From the NCBI GenBank assembly GCA_021299375.1, contig JAJTGR010000071.1, positions 1 through 46,905 on the forward strand: a DNA stretch of 46,905 nucleotides, written 5' to 3'. Positions 16,473 through 27,183 of this stretch are shown piece by piece (the first letter of the stretch is position 1; every line of letters starts with the position of its first letter). The notes below the pieces were generated by a model, which was given only the letters and a program-made list of their open reading frames with translations, was not told the DNA's origin and ran no database searches. This stretch comes from Gemmatimonadota bacterium (GTDB lineage: Bacteria > Gemmatimonadota > Gemmatimonadetes > Gemmatimonadales > Gemmatimonadaceae). The translations under genes were made by a program, and so were the position numbers.

Positions 16473-16859
16473 ATGTACACGTTCCTGCTCACCCTGCTCA
16501 TTCTCGACGCCATCGTCCTGGCGATCGCTGTGCTTCTTCAGTCAGGCAAGGGGGGCGGGCTGGCGGCGAGCTTCGGCGGCGCGAGTTCGTCGTCCGACTC
16601 GCTGATCGGCAGCCGCCAAGCGGGGAACCTGCTGACCAAGGCGAGCTGGTGGTGCGGCGGCATCTTCCTCGGCCTCGCGTTCATCCTGCAGATGATGTCG
16701 AGCCGTTCGGCGGCGCCGAAGTCGGTGCTCGACAAGCTTGCGGCGCCTGCGGCCGCTCCTGCTGCCCCGGGAGCCCCGACCGGCACCGCGGCGCCTGCTT
16801 CGCCGCTGACGCAGCCGAACCCACCGGCCAGCCCGGCGGCGACGCCGCCGAAGCAGTAA
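16473..16859 (+). CDS. secG: Preprotein translocase subunit SecG
   Basis: A 128-residue inner-membrane protein of the SecYEG channel. Start at ATG 16473, where the first transmembrane helix begins (YTFLLTLLILDAIVLAIAVL, residues 2-21). The frame is open to 16371, but the extra residues do not look like SecG. The conserved loop LLQSGKGGGLAASFGG and the FGGxSSS segment precede a second helix at about 55-75. The last 50 residues are an Ala/Pro-rich tail, longer than in many SecGs. The position after tpiA is a common bacterial gene order and supports the assignment. Confidence 0.9.
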   Translation: MYTFLLTLLILDAIVLAIAVLLQSGKGGGLAASFGGASSSSDSLIGSRQAGNLLTKASWWCGGIFLGLAFILQMMSSRSAAPKSVLDKLAAPAAAPAAPGAPTGTAAPASPLTQPNPPASPAATPPKQ

Positions 16860-16873
16860 GGCGCTCGGTGTTC

Positions 16874-17980
16874 ATGCAGGCGCCCAAGGGGTTCCTCCTC
16901 CTCGAGGACGGGACCCTTTTTTCCGGCCGGCTCGTCGGCCCGACGAGCCCCACCGTGGCCGAGGTCGTATTCACGACGAACATGACCGGGTACCAGGAGG
17001 TGTTCACCGATCCCTCCTATCGCGGGCAGATTGTCGTCATGACAGCCCCGCAGATCGGCAATTACGGCATCAACGCTGAGGATCCGGAGTCCGCGCAGCC
17101 GCAGATCGCCGGGGTCGTGGTCCGGGAACTCTCGCCCACCTACTCCAACTGGCGCGCCACGGGTGGCCTGCGCGAGTGGCTGGAGCGCGCGGCCGTGCCG
17201 GTGCTTACGGAGGTGGATACGCGCCGGCTGACTCGGCACCTGCGCACCGTCGGCGTCATGAAGGGTGTCATCGGGGAGGGTGAGACCCCATCCGGAGCGG
17301 CCCTCGCGGCGCTCGATGCCTGCCCGAGCATGGAAGGCCTCGATCTCGCGACCGTGGTGTCCACACGCGAGATATACACGTGGGGGCCGAGTGACGCGCC
17401 GTACCATATCGTTGCCTACGATTACGGCATCAAGCGCAACATCCTGCGGCTCTTCGAGGCGCACGGATGTCGGGTGACGGTCGTTCCCTCGGACACCCCG
17501 GCCGAGCGCGTGCTCGCCATGGACCCCGACGGTGTGTTCCTTTCCAATGGTCCCGGCGATCCGGCGGCGGTGGCCTACGCCCCCGCGACGATTCGCGAGA
17601 TTGCCAGCCGGCAGATCCCCATGTTCGGCATCTGCCTTGGCCATCAGCTGCTTGGGCTCAGCTTTGGCGGCCACACGGTCAAGATGCCGTACGGCCATCG
17701 GGGCGGAAACCAGCCGGTCAAGGACTTGGCCACCGGCCAGGTGCTCATCACCTCGCAAAACCACGGGTTCGCCGTCGCCGGCTCGGGTGAGGGCGTGGAG
17801 GGGGCGCCGGAGCTCGCGGTCACACACCTCAACCTGAACGACCGGACGGTCGAAGGGCTGCGGCACCGTACGCTGCCGGTATTCGGCGTGCAGTACCACC
17901 CGGAAGCCGCGCCGGGGCCGCATGACGCCGTTCCGTTGTTCGACCAGTTTCTGACGGCGCTGAGAAATCGTCGCGGGTGA
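16874..17980 (+). CDS. carA: Carbamoyl-phosphate synthase small subunit (glutaminase)
   Basis: A 368-residue CarA that hydrolyses glutamine and channels ammonia to the large subunit for pyrimidine and arginine synthesis. Start at ATG 16874 (MQAPKGFLLLEDG). GTG 16868 is possible and is better spaced from an AAGG at 16858-16861. The N-terminal domain contains EVVFTTNMTGYQE and RTVGVMKG. The class I glutamine amidotransferase domain has nucleophile Cys254 in FGICLGHQLL and the His/Glu pair in QYHPEAAPGPHDA. No carB is adjacent, so the large subunit must be encoded elsewhere. Confidence 0.95.
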   Translation: MQAPKGFLLLEDGTLFSGRLVGPTSPTVAEVVFTTNMTGYQEVFTDPSYRGQIVVMTAPQIGNYGINAEDPESAQPQIAGVVVRELSPTYSNWRATGGLREWLERAAVPVLTEVDTRRLTRHLRTVGVMKGVIGEGETPSGAALAALDACPSMEGLDLATVVSTREIYTWGPSDAPYHIVAYDYGIKRNILRLFEAHGCRVTVVPSDTPAERVLAMDPDGVFLSNGPGDPAAVAYAPATIREIASRQIPMFGICLGHQLLGLSFGGHTVKMPYGHRGGNQPVKDLATGQVLITSQNHGFAVAGSGEGVEGAPELAVTHLNLNDRTVEGLRHRTLPVFGVQYHPEAAPGPHDAVPLFDQFLTALRNRRG

Positions 17981-17994
17981 GATGACCCAAACGC

Positions 17995-18023
17995 TTGACT
18001 GATAAGCACTAAGGCCATACGTT
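17995..18023 (+). promoter_or_regulatory. candidate sigma70-type promoter for the HU gene
   Basis: TTGACT at 17995-18000, a 17-nt spacer, and TACGTT at 18018-18023. The -35 matches 5 of 6 consensus bases and the -10 matches 3 of 6. It lies in the 112-nt gap after carA, about 70 nt before the HU-type start codon. Predicted by eye only. Confidence 0.45.
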
Positions 18024-18092
18024 CGCTTCGCGGGCACCGAGCGGCTGCTTGGTGCTCGTCGCGTTTCTGCTCCGTTTCTCAACGCTCGCCTC

Positions 18093-18437
18093 ATGACCAA
18101 AGCCGACCTGGTCGAGAACGTCACGGCACGCATCGCTCGGACCGCCGGACCGACCATCTCCAAGAAGGACTGCGCGCGCGTCGTGGACGCCTTCCTCGAT
18201 GCCATCAAGGATGCGCTCCAGGAGCAGAAGAACATCGAGGTCCGCGGGTTCGGCACCTTCAAGATCCGGCAGCGCAAGACCCGCATGGCACGGAACCCGC
18301 GCACGGGGTCGCCGGTCGAGGTTTCGGCCCGCCCGGTCCCGGTTTTCAAGCCCAGCAAGGAGTTGCGGGCCATGGTGGCTGGGGTCGAGGCGCATCTGCT
18401 CGAGGACGATGACGCCGAGGAGATGCACGACGCCTGA
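18093..18437 (+). CDS. HU/IHF family DNA-binding protein
   Basis: A 114-residue nucleoid protein. The N-terminal helical dimerisation part starts MTKADLVENVTARI. The hallmark EVRGFGTFKIRQRKTRMARNPRTG at about residues 50-73 includes the RNPRTG tip that inserts into the DNA minor groove. The core is followed by about 18 extra residues with an acidic end (LLEDDDAEEMHDA). HU and IHF cannot be separated reliably by eye; the GFGTF core and the RxARNPxTG arm occur in both. It appears to be monocistronic, with its own promoter candidate upstream. Confidence 0.93.
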   Translation: MTKADLVENVTARIARTAGPTISKKDCARVVDAFLDAIKDALQEQKNIEVRGFGTFKIRQRKTRMARNPRTGSPVEVSARPVPVFKPSKELRAMVAGVEAHLLEDDDAEEMHDA

Positions 18438-18554
18438 CGCGCCCGCTCGGGCAGTTGCTGCGCGCCCCGTCCATTGCGCTGACTCTCCAGTGCCCGGGCG
18501 GGGCGCTGGCACAGGCGGGGGCGTTACCAGGGAACTCCGTCGCGGGCCGCGCAC

Positions 18555-18560
18555 TATCTT
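18555..18560 (+). promoter_or_regulatory. candidate -10 box close to moaD start
   Basis: TATCTT lies only 9 nt before the moaD ATG at 18570, so transcription would begin at or just before the start codon. No convincing -35 is present at 16-18 nt upstream. The surrounding 132-nt gap after the HU gene holds no other gene or strong hairpin. Confidence 0.25.
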
Positions 18561-18569
18561 CCACCAACC

Positions 18570-18812
18570 ATGAGCGTGTCCGTCCTGCTTTTCGCCTCGT
18601 ATGCCGACGCATTCGGCTCGCGTCGTGTGCTGGTGCCAGTCAGCGCCCCATGCGCCGCAGCCGACCTGGTCGAGGCGATGCGGTCCATGCCTGGCGGCGA
18701 TCGACTGCCCGAGCGGCCCCTTGTCGCCGTGAACAGGGCCTGGGTGGACCTCGCCGCGGTCGTCCAACCCACCGACGAGGTGGCCGTGATTCCCCCCGTT
18801 GCCGGTGGATGA
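18570..18812 (+). CDS. moaD: Molybdopterin synthase small subunit MoaD
   Basis: An 80-residue ubiquitin-fold sulfur carrier that supplies sulfur to the dithiolene of molybdopterin. It starts MSVSVLLFASYADAFG and ends PPVAGG; the C-terminal Gly-Gly is the site of adenylation and thiocarboxylation. VAVNRAWVDL and the TDEVAVIPPVAGG end are family features. There is no Shine-Dalgarno sequence before its ATG. The codons for the C-terminal Gly-Gly overlap the start region of moaE. Confidence 0.92.
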   Translation: MSVSVLLFASYADAFGSRRVLVPVSAPCAAADLVEAMRSMPGGDRLPERPLVAVNRAWVDLAAVVQPTDEVAVIPPVAGG

Positions 18813-19298
18813 CTCGGTGGCTTCCGCTGCGCCGCCAGCCAGCAGCACGGGGCTGCTGCACGCCGCCATCGTGCACCGTCCCATCGATGTGGGTGCCCTC
18901 ATCGCTCGCGCGCAGGTTCCCGGCGTTGGCGCCCTCTCGGTGTTTCTGGGGACGGTGCGCGATTTCAATGATGGGCGGCTGGTCTCCGGCATGGACTACG
19001 AGGCCTATGAGAGCATGGCCGCTTCCGAACTCGCCGCCGTCGCGCGCGAGGTGTGTGATCGCTCCCCGGGATTGCGGGTCACGCTCGAACACCGCATCGG
19101 CACCCTGGCCATCGGCGATGTGAGCGTGGCCATCGTCGCGGCGCACGCCCACCGCGGCCCTGCGCTCGATGGCGCCCGCGCCATTATCGAGTCGCTCAAG
19201 CAGCGGGTGCCGATCTGGAAGCGTGAACACTATGTCGACGGGGAGCGCATCTGGATCGATCCCACGCGCGCTGCCCTGCCTGGCGAGGAGCCTGGTTA

Positions 19299-19299
<1 letters not shown>
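18805..19299 (+). CDS. moaE: Molybdopterin synthase catalytic subunit MoaE
   Basis: About 164 residues from GTG 18805; TTG 18799 and GTG 18817 are alternatives. MoaE binds MoaD and converts cyclic pyranopterin monophosphate to molybdopterin. Key segments are GALSVFLGTVRDFNDG, MDYEAYESMA, HRIGTLAIGD and AAHAHRGPALDGARAIIESLK. The conserved Lys and Arg pocket lies in RVPIWKREHY. The start region overlaps moaD, and its stop overlaps the moaA ATG by one base (TAATG), so the trio is probably one translation-coupled unit. Confidence 0.92.
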
Positions 19300-21375
<2,076 letters not shown>

Positions 21376-21385
21376 GGCAAACGCG

Positions 21386-21426
21386 ACCGGCGCGCTCACC
21401 ATGGTGACCGCGCCGGTTTCTTCTTT
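21386..21426 (+). terminator. intrinsic terminator after mdh
   Basis: ACCGGCGCG at 21386-21394 pairs exactly with CGCGCCGGT at 21409-21417. Inside, TCACC and GGTGA also pair around an AT centre, separated from the main stem by one C-C mismatch. TTCTTCTTT follows. This is a strong Rho-independent terminator 11 nt after the mdh stop. An apparent in-frame ATG for sdhC at 21401 sits in its loop and is unlikely to be used. Confidence 0.88.
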
Positions 21427-21436
21427 CACCCCGCTT

Positions 21437-22153
21437 ATGTACGCTCTCTCGCGCTTCTGGCAGAGCACGATCGGCAAGAAGATCGTCATGGCTGTGACCG
21501 GGATCATCGGGATCCTGTTCGTGCTTGGCCACATGTCCGGCAACTTCCTGATGTTCAAGGGGCAGGGGGCGATGCACGACTACGCCCTGCTGCTCCGTAC
21601 GAGCATGCCGCTGCTGTGGGCGGTCCGCCTGGGCCTCCTCATGGCCGTGGCGCTGCACGCCGTGGCCGCGTATCAGCTCACGATGATCTCACGCGCGGCC
21701 CGCCCGCAGGCATACGCACAGCGCCGCCCGCAGGTGACCACGTTGGCCGCCAAGACCATCCGCTGGGGGGGAGTCCTCCTGCTGGTGTTCATCGTGTTCC
21801 ACATCCTGCACATGACGCTGGGCACGGTGCACCCCCAGTTCACGCATCTCGACCCGTACAACAACGTGCGCATCGGCCTCGCGAATCCGGCCGCGGCCGC
21901 GTTCTACATCCTCGCGATGGCCGCGCTTGGCCTGCATCTCTTCCACGGCACGTGGGCAGCGGTGCGTACCCTCGGTGCGGCGCGCCCGGCGGCTCAGCCG
22001 CTCAAGCGGCGGCTGGCGCTGGTCCTCGCGATCGTCGTCGCCGGCGGCTTCATCGCCATCCCCGTCGCCTCAATGGCCGGGCTCTTCCCCGAAGCGCCGG
22101 CGCTGCAGGACGGCACGGCTGCCTCGACCACGGCCGCGTCGGAGACCCACTGA
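21437..22153 (+). CDS. sdhC: Succinate dehydrogenase cytochrome b subunit (one-piece B-type anchor)
   Basis: A 238-residue membrane protein from ATG 21437; an upstream ATG at 21401 lies in the mdh terminator. Five hydrophobic helices are visible (about 15-38, 52-74, 97-120, 138-160, 175-197). Helix-associated His residues in [22 protein letters not shown] and GLHLFHG fit diheme B-type succinate:quinone reductases, where one polypeptide replaces SdhC plus SdhD. This type is known from Bacteroidota, Epsilonproteobacteria and Bacillus. It anchors SdhAB to the cytoplasmic membrane and reduces the quinone. It precedes sdhA by one base. Confidence 0.9.
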   Translation: MYALSRFWQSTIGKKIVMAVTGIIGILFVLGHMSGNFLMFKGQGAMHDYALLLRTSMPLLWAVRLGLLMAVALHAVAAYQLTMISRAARPQAYAQRRPQVTTLAAKTIRWGGVLLLVFIVFHILHMTLGTVHPQFTHLDPYNNVRIGLANPAAAAFYILAMAALGLHLFHGTWAAVRTLGAARPAAQPLKRRLALVLAIVVAGGFIAIPVASMAGLFPEAPALQDGTAASTTAASETH

Positions 22154-22154
22154 C

Positions 22155-24068
22155 ATGCTCGACCTGAACTCCAAGATTCCGAGCGGTCCCCTCGAGTCCA
22201 AGTGGGACCAGCACCGCTTCGCGATGAAGCTGGTGAACCCGGCCAACAAGCGGAAGCATTCCGTGATCGTGGTGGGCGCCGGGCTCGCCGGTGCGTCGGC
22301 GGCGGCGACGATGGCCGAACTCGGCTACAACGTCTCCTGCTTCGTCTTCCACGATTCGCCGCGCCGCGCCCACTCCATCGCGGCGCAGGGCGGCATCAAC
22401 GCCGCCAAGAACTACCAGAACGACGGCGACTCGGTGCGGCGCCTGTTCTACGATACCATCAAGGGCGGGGACTTCCGCGCCCGCGAGGCGAACGTGTACC
22501 GCCTGGCACAGGTGTCGGTCAACATCATCGACCAGTGTGTGGCACAGGGCGTGCCCTTCGCGCGCGAGTACGGCGGGCTGCTTGCCAATCGCTCCTTCGG
22601 TGGCGCACAGGTCTCGCGGACGTTCTATGCGCGAGGCCAGACTGGCCAGCAACTGCTGCTCGGCGCCTACTCGGCCCTCGAGCGGCAGGTGGCGCTCCAG
22701 AAGGTGCAAATGCACACCTTCGAGGAAATGCTCGACCTGGTGGTAATCGACGGCGTTGCGCGCGGCATCGTGACGCGCCACCTGCTCACCGGCAAGATCA
22801 CCTCACACGCAGCCGACGCCGTGGTGCTGGCGACCGGTGGCTATGGCAACGTGTTCTACCTGAGCACGAACGCCATGTACTCCAACGTCACGGCGTCCTG
22901 GCGCGCCCACAAGAAGGGCGCGGCGTTCGCTAACCCGTGCTACACGCAGATTCATCCCACGTGTATCCCGGTCCACGGGGAGCATCAGTCCAAGCTGACG
23001 CTCATGTCGGAGTCGCTGCGCAACGACGGGCGCATCTGGGTGCCGAAGACCAAGGGCGACACGCGCCCGCCGGCACAGATCCCCGAGTCGGAGCGCGACT
23101 ACTATCTCGAGCGCAAGTATCCGAGCTTCGGTAACCTGGCGCCGCGTGACATCGCGTCGCGCGCCGCCAAGGAAGCCTGCGATGACGGGCGTGGCGTGGG
23201 GCCCGGCGGCCTTGGCGTCTACCTCGACTTCGCCGATTCCATCAAGCGCCTCGGCAAGCAGACCATCGCCGAGCGGTATGGCAACCTGTTCGACATGTAC
23301 CAGCGCATCACGGACGAAAATCCATACGAACAGCCGATGCGCATCTACCCGGCCGTGCACTACACCATGGGCGGGCTCTGGGTGGACTACAACCTCATGA
23401 GCACCATCCCTGGTTTGCACGTGGCCGGTGAGGCGAACTTCTCCGACCACGGCGCCAACCGGCTCGGTGCGTCCGCGCTCATGCAGGGGCTCGCCGACGG
23501 GTACTTCGTGCTGCCTTACACGATTGGCGACTATCTGGCCAGCACGAAGCTCGAGAAGCTCGACACCACGCATGCCGCGTTCCGGTCGGCCGAGGAGGCG
23601 GTGAGGGTGCAGCAGCACCGGTTTCTCGGCATCAAGGGCAAGCGCACCGTCGACTCGTTCCACAAGGAACTTGGAAAGATCATGTGGGAGTATTGCGGCA
23701 TGGCGCGCGACCGGGCCGGCCTCACCAAGGCGCTGGAACTGATCCCGGCGCTCAAGGAGGAGTTCTGGAGTAACGTGAACGTGCCAGGGAGCGGCGACTC
23801 CCTCAACCAATCCCTCGAGAAGGCCGGCCGCGTGGCCGACTTCATCGAACTCGGTGAGCTCATGTGCCGCGACGCCCTGGACCGTGAGGAGTCGTGCGGC
23901 GGTCACTTCCGCACCGAGTACCAGGACGACGGCGAAGCCAAGCGCAACGACGACGCGTATGCGTACGTGGCGGCGTGGGAATACGCCGGGGAAGGGAACG
24001 CCCCGATCCTCAACAAGGAACCGCTGGTGTACGAGAACGTGCACCTCTCCACGCGGAGCTACAAGTAA
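22155..24068 (+). CDS. sdhA: Succinate dehydrogenase flavoprotein subunit
   Basis: A 637-residue flavoprotein that oxidises succinate to fumarate. Start at ATG 22155 ([13 protein letters not shown]), two bases from the sdhC stop. FAD-binding is shown by [14 protein letters not shown] (about 37-50). Covalent FAD attachment is expected at His73 in [17 protein letters not shown]. Catalytic residues lie in the HPTCIP region, [12 protein letters not shown] and [15 protein letters not shown]. The length and the lack of the E. coli-type N-terminus match B-type enzymes. The stop shares bases with the sdhB ATG (TAATG). Confidence 0.96.
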   Translation: MLDLNSKIPSGPLESKWDQHRFAMKLVNPANKRKHSVIVVGAGLAGASAAATMAELGYNVSCFVFHDSPRRAHSIAAQGGINAAKNYQNDGDSVRRLFYDTIKGGDFRAREANVYRLAQVSVNIIDQCVAQGVPFAREYGGLLANRSFGGAQVSRTFYARGQTGQQLLLGAYSALERQVALQKVQMHTFEEMLDLVVIDGVARGIVTRHLLTGKITSHAADAVVLATGGYGNVFYLSTNAMYSNVTASWRAHKKGAAFANPCYTQIHPTCIPVHGEHQSKLTLMSESLRNDGRIWVPKTKGDTRPPAQIPESERDYYLERKYPSFGNLAPRDIASRAAKEACDDGRGVGPGGLGVYLDFADSIKRLGKQTIAERYGNLFDMYQRITDENPYEQPMRIYPAVHYTMGGLWVDYNLMSTIPGLHVAGEANFSDHGANRLGASALMQGLADGYFVLPYTIGDYLASTKLEKLDTTHAAFRSAEEAVRVQQHRFLGIKGKRTVDSFHKELGKIMWEYCGMARDRAGLTKALELIPALKEEFWSNVNVPGSGDSLNQSLEKAGRVADFIELGELMCRDALDREESCGGHFRTEYQDDGEAKRNDDAYAYVAAWEYAGEGNAPILNKEPLVYENVHLSTRSYK

Positions 24069-24841
24069 TGAAGCTCACACTCAACGTCTGGCGTCAGCCG
24101 GCCGCGCAGGCTCCGGGGAAGCTGGAGACGTACACCCTCGATGGCGTCAGTGCGGACATGTCGTTTCTCGAGATGTTCGACATGCTCAACGAGCAGCTCA
24201 CGCTCGAGGGCAAGGAACCGGTGGCGTTCGCCCACGACTGTCGTGAGGGCATCTGCGGCTCGTGCGCCATGATGATCAACGGCCAAGCGCACGGGCCCTG
24301 GAAGGGGGCCGCGACGTGCCAGTTGCACATGCGGGCCTTCAAGGACGGCGACATCATCACCGTCGAGCCCTGGCGGGCGTCGCCGTTCCCGATCGTGAAG
24401 GACCTCGTGGTGAACCGCGGCTCATTCGATCGCATTATCCAAGCCGGCGGCTACATCTCGGTCAACACCGGCGGCGCGCGCGACGCCAACGAGATCCTCA
24501 TCGGCAAGGACGTGGTCGAAGAGGCGATGGATGCCGCGGCCTGCATCGGATGCGGCGCCTGCGTGGCGGCATGTCCGAACGCCTCGGCAGCGCTCTTCAC
24601 CGGGGCCAAGATTTCGCATCTCGGCTTGCTGCCCCAGGGCCAACCCGAGCGGGAGAAGCGGGCGCTGGCCATGGTCGAGCAGATGGATCTCGAGGGTTTC
24701 GGGCACTGTACGCTCACGGGTGAGTGCCAGGAAGCGTGTCCGAAGGAGATCAGCATCGACGTGATCAAGCGAATGAACCGCGACTACCTGCTGGCGAGCG
24801 CGAAGCGGCAGGAGCCACGGGCGACGGTCGGCTCGGGGTGA
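24068..24841 (+). CDS. sdhB: Succinate dehydrogenase iron-sulfur subunit
   Basis: A 257-residue protein that passes electrons from FAD to the membrane anchor. Start at ATG 24068, overlapping sdhA by one base. Cysteine sets for three clusters are intact: CREGICGSC with a later Cys for [2Fe-2S], [12 protein letters not shown] for [4Fe-4S], and [14 protein letters not shown] for [3Fe-4S]. The frame remains open upstream inside sdhA. It completes a sdhCAB operon. A 77-nt gap without a visible terminator separates it from the diheme cytochrome gene. Confidence 0.96.
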   Translation: MKLTLNVWRQPAAQAPGKLETYTLDGVSADMSFLEMFDMLNEQLTLEGKEPVAFAHDCREGICGSCAMMINGQAHGPWKGAATCQLHMRAFKDGDIITVEPWRASPFPIVKDLVVNRGSFDRIIQAGGYISVNTGGARDANEILIGKDVVEEAMDAAACIGCGACVAACPNASAALFTGAKISHLGLLPQGQPEREKRALAMVEQMDLEGFGHCTLTGECQEACPKEISIDVIKRMNRDYLLASAKRQEPRATVGSG

Positions 24842-24918
24842 TCCGGGGGCCGACCGCATGGACACGGCGTCGGCGTTCACCGCTGGCGCCGTCGTTGTTT
24901 CGCGCGATATTGGCACGC

Positions 24919-25794
24919 ATGGACTCGCCGTCCCGCTCTCGCGCCTCGTGGCTGCTGTCGCTGGCCATGGCGATCTCGTGCGCGCCGGCCTCGGAGCGCC
25001 CGGTGCCGGACACGGCAGGGGGCCGAACGGCCCGGACTCCCGCGACGCTCCCCGGCGACGCCGTGCGCGGACTGGCGCTGCTCACGGCATTCCGCGATTC
25101 GTTGCCCGAGCACAGCGGCAACACCCTGCGATGCACCAGCTGCCATCTGGACAACGGCACTCGGGGCACAGCCATGCCATGGCTGGGCAGCGCGGCGCGC
25201 TATCCGCGCTATCGGAGTCGCCCGGGGTACGAGGAGACCATGGAACGCCGCATCAACGAGTGCATTGCCCGGAGCCTTGCCGGGCGAATGCTCGCTGAAC
25301 GCGGACGCGACATGCAGGACATGGTCGCCTATATCGAGTCGCTTCGGCAGCGGCCCAGGCCAACGCCGGTCGATTCCGTGAAGCTTGTCGGCAAGGTGGT
25401 GCAGGGGGCTGGCGGCTACGCACAACAATGCGCGCGCTGTCACGGGAGCAACGGGGAAGGAAACCCGGCGTTGTCCGCGCCGGCCGTATGGGGACCTGAC
25501 AGCTATTCCATCGGCGCGGGCATGGCGCGGCAGTTCACGCTCGCCACGTTTCTGCGTCACAACATGCCGTTCGACCACGCCGATACGCTCAGCGACCGCG
25601 AGGCGGCTGACATCGCGGCCTACGTCTTGTCCAAACCGCGACAGGACCATCCCGGCAAGGAACGCGACTGGCCGAACGGCGACCCGCCGGCCGATGTCGC
25701 CTACGCCACGACGGCGGCGCGTGCGTCGGGCACGTCGTTGCCGCCGAAGCGCCCGGTGCTGCGTCGCCGTGTGTCCCCTGACTCCATCCGCTGA
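24919..25794 (+). CDS. Diheme c-type cytochrome resembling thiosulfate dehydrogenase TsdA
   Basis: A 291-residue exported cytochrome from ATG 24919. The N-terminus (SWLLSLAMAISCAPASE) looks like a lipoprotein or Sec signal with a possible lipidation Cys at about 21. Heme sites are CTSCH (72-76) and CARCH (171-175). Around the first heme, the pattern CHLDNGTRGTAMPWLG, YPRYRSR and RRINECIARSLAG is the TsdA type. In TsdA a Cys in the ING-C-x-x-RS motif is the axial ligand of the catalytic heme, and Cys115 sits there. Met216 in HNMPF is a candidate ligand for heme 2. TsdA couples thiosulfate to tetrathionate. A SoxA-like or other periplasmic cytochrome role is the alternative. Its stop overlaps the next gene by one base. 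Confidence 0.75.
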   Translation: MDSPSRSRASWLLSLAMAISCAPASERPVPDTAGGRTARTPATLPGDAVRGLALLTAFRDSLPEHSGNTLRCTSCHLDNGTRGTAMPWLGSAARYPRYRSRPGYEETMERRINECIARSLAGRMLAERGRDMQDMVAYIESLRQRPRPTPVDSVKLVGKVVQGAGGYAQQCARCHGSNGEGNPALSAPAVWGPDSYSIGAGMARQFTLATFLRHNMPFDHADTLSDREAADIAAYVLSKPRQDHPGKERDWPNGDPPADVAYATTAARASGTSLPPKRPVLRRRVSPDSIR

Positions 25795-26417
25795 TGACCA
25801 CGCCCCCCGAGCGCCGCCGTTTTCTCTCCCGACTCGCCGCCTGGAGCGCGAGCATGAGCCTCGTCGCTCCGCGCCTGGCCGACGCCGGCGTCCCGGTGAG
25901 GCCGAGCGTGGCCGATGACCCATGGGTCAACCGGCTGCAGGGTGCGCACCGCGTGGTGTTCCACTCGCACCTGCCCACCGATGGGTTGGCCATTCGCTGG
26001 GCGCAGACCTACCTCGACACGCAGAAGGCCCACTACGGATTCGCCGATGCGGATTCCAGTGTGCTGGTCGGCCTCAATGGCCGCTCGATCGGGTGGTTTT
26101 TCGGCAACGCCCTGTGGGCCAAGTACCCGACGATCGGGGAGGTCATGGGAGCGCCGGGGGCAAGTAACCCCCAGGTGACGCTCGTCGCCAACCTGGTGGC
26201 CCGCGGCGTGATCCTGCTGGCCTGCGGCAACTCCATCCGAGCGTCGGGCCAGCGCTTCCTGCCGGCGGCACAGCAGGGCGATGCCGCGGCACGCACCGCC
26301 TTCACCGACGAAGTGCGCGCCACGTTACTCCCCGGCATCGAGGTGGTCCCTTCCATGGTCGTCACGCTGCAACAGGCGCAGGAGCGCGGCTGCCGGTACA
26401 TCTACGCCGGCGGCTGA
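25794..26417 (+). CDS. Tat-exported DsrE/DsrF-like protein
   Basis: A 207-residue protein with a twin-arginine signal pattern (RRRFLSRLAAW) followed by a hydrophobic stretch and an Ala-rich cleavage region near residue 31. The mature part fits the DsrE-like alpha/beta fold: VVFHSHLP, a strand and loop VLVGLNGRSIGWFF, and GVILLACGNSIRASG with Cys144 where many DsrE-like proteins carry their active Cys. DsrE proteins trap or relay sulfur. Its ATG shares one base with the cytochrome stop (TGATG), so the two proteins are probably made together and may act on a shared sulfur substrate outside the cytoplasm. The substrate is unknown. Confidence 0.7.
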   Translation: MTTPPERRRFLSRLAAWSASMSLVAPRLADAGVPVRPSVADDPWVNRLQGAHRVVFHSHLPTDGLAIRWAQTYLDTQKAHYGFADADSSVLVGLNGRSIGWFFGNALWAKYPTIGEVMGAPGASNPQVTLVANLVARGVILLACGNSIRASGQRFLPAAQQGDAAARTAFTDEVRATLLPGIEVVPSMVVTLQQAQERGCRYIYAGG

Positions 26418-26418
26418 G

Positions 26419-26973
26419 TCAGATGCGCGGCAGCGTCACCCCATGCTGCCCCTGATACTTGCCTTTCTTGTCGCCGTAGCTCACCTCGGGATCCTCATCG
26501 CCGGTGAAGAACACCACCTGCGCAATCCCCTCGTTGGAGTAAATCTTGGCCGGCAGGGGCGTGGTGTTGGAGATCTCGAGCGTCACGTACCCTTCCCATT
26601 CGGGCTCGAACGGCGTGACGTTGGTGATGATGCCGCACCGGGCATAGGTGCTTTTGCCCACCGTGAGCGTGAGCACGTTGCGCGGAATGCGGAAGTACTC
26701 GACGCTGCGCGCCAGCGCGAACGAGTTGGGCGGTACGATGCACACCTCGCCTTCGAACTCGACAAAACTCTTCGGGTCGAACTGCTTCGGGTCGACCACC
26801 GAACTCAGCACGTTCGTGAAGATCCGGTACTCCGAGGCTACGCGCATGTCGTAGCCGTAGGAACTGACCCCGTAGGAAATGACGCCGGCGCGGACCTGCC
26901 GGTCCTCGAACGGGTCGATCATGCCGTGTTCGCGCGCCATGCGCGTGATCCATCGATCTGAGCAGAGGCCCAT
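26419..26973 (-). CDS. dcd: dCTP deaminase
   Basis: The only - strand gene. It encodes a 184-residue protein of typical length that converts dCTP to dUTP for dTMP synthesis. The N-terminus [19 protein letters not shown] matches the SDRWI-x-x-MA family start. The conserved [35 protein letters not shown] and [10 protein letters not shown] segments include the catalytic Glu in TLEISN. It could be a bifunctional deaminase/dUTPase; that is not visible by eye. It is convergent with the DsrE-like gene with a one-base gap and divergent from nuoA. Confidence 0.95.
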   Translation of the reverse strand: MGLCSDRWITRMAREHGMIDPFEDRQVRAGVISYGVSSYGYDMRVASEYRIFTNVLSSVVDPKQFDPKSFVEFEGEVCIVPPNSFALARSVEYFRIPRNVLTLTVGKSTYARCGIITNVTPFEPEWEGYVTLEISNTTPLPAKIYSNEGIAQVVFFTGDEDPEVSYGDKKGKYQGQHGVTLPRI

Positions 26974-27014
26974 ATGGCGGCAGCAGCAGTAGGTAGGTGG
27001 GAGACGTCAGGGTA

Positions 27015-27028
27015 GGACCGACCGGTCC
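27015..27028. repeat. 14-bp palindrome in the dcd-nuoA intergenic region
   Basis: GGACCG, two bases (AC), then CGGTCC: a perfect inverted repeat 42 bp upstream of the dcd start on its - strand. With a 2-nt centre it is more likely a protein-binding site than an RNA hairpin. No known regulator is assigned. Confidence 0.4.
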
Positions 27029-27047
27029 GAAGTTGGTGCGATTTCAC

Positions 27048-27061
27048 CGCGCCAAGGCGCG
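27048..27061. repeat. second 14-bp palindrome in the dcd-nuoA region
   Basis: CGCGCC, AA, GGCGCG: a perfect inverted repeat lying 33 bp (centre to centre) from the GGACCG palindrome. Both fall in the 280-bp divergent region between dcd and nuoA. High GC makes such repeats more likely by chance. Confidence 0.35.
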
Positions 27062-27141
27062 CGGTCAAGTTAGAGCCACGCAGGAAGCATCGCCACGGCG
27101 TGTTTGGTGGTTACTTCTCGGAAAAAGAGGCACCGGTCCTG

Positions 27142-27170
27142 TTGAGCGACGCTGGTCCCATTGGTACCTT
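27142..27170 (+). promoter_or_regulatory. candidate promoter for the nuo operon
   Basis: TTGAGC at 27142-27147, a 17-nt spacer, and TACCTT at 27165-27170. It is on the + strand, 84 nt before the nuoA ATG, and is the best sigma70-like pair I can find in this divergent region. A CRP/FNR-type palindrome follows it closely. Confidence 0.4.
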
Positions 27171-27183
27171 CCCTTGCGTCATT

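Noticed and set aside
18438-18470. GCCCG-CT-CGGGC repeat after the HU gene as terminator
   Set aside because: The loop would be only 2 nt, and there is no T-tract. Too weak to call.
26974-27140. Possible small RNA or tRNA in the divergent dcd-nuoA region
   Set aside because: There are two short palindromes, but no T-loop signature, no CCA end and no cloverleaf could be drawn. Protein-binding sites are more likely.
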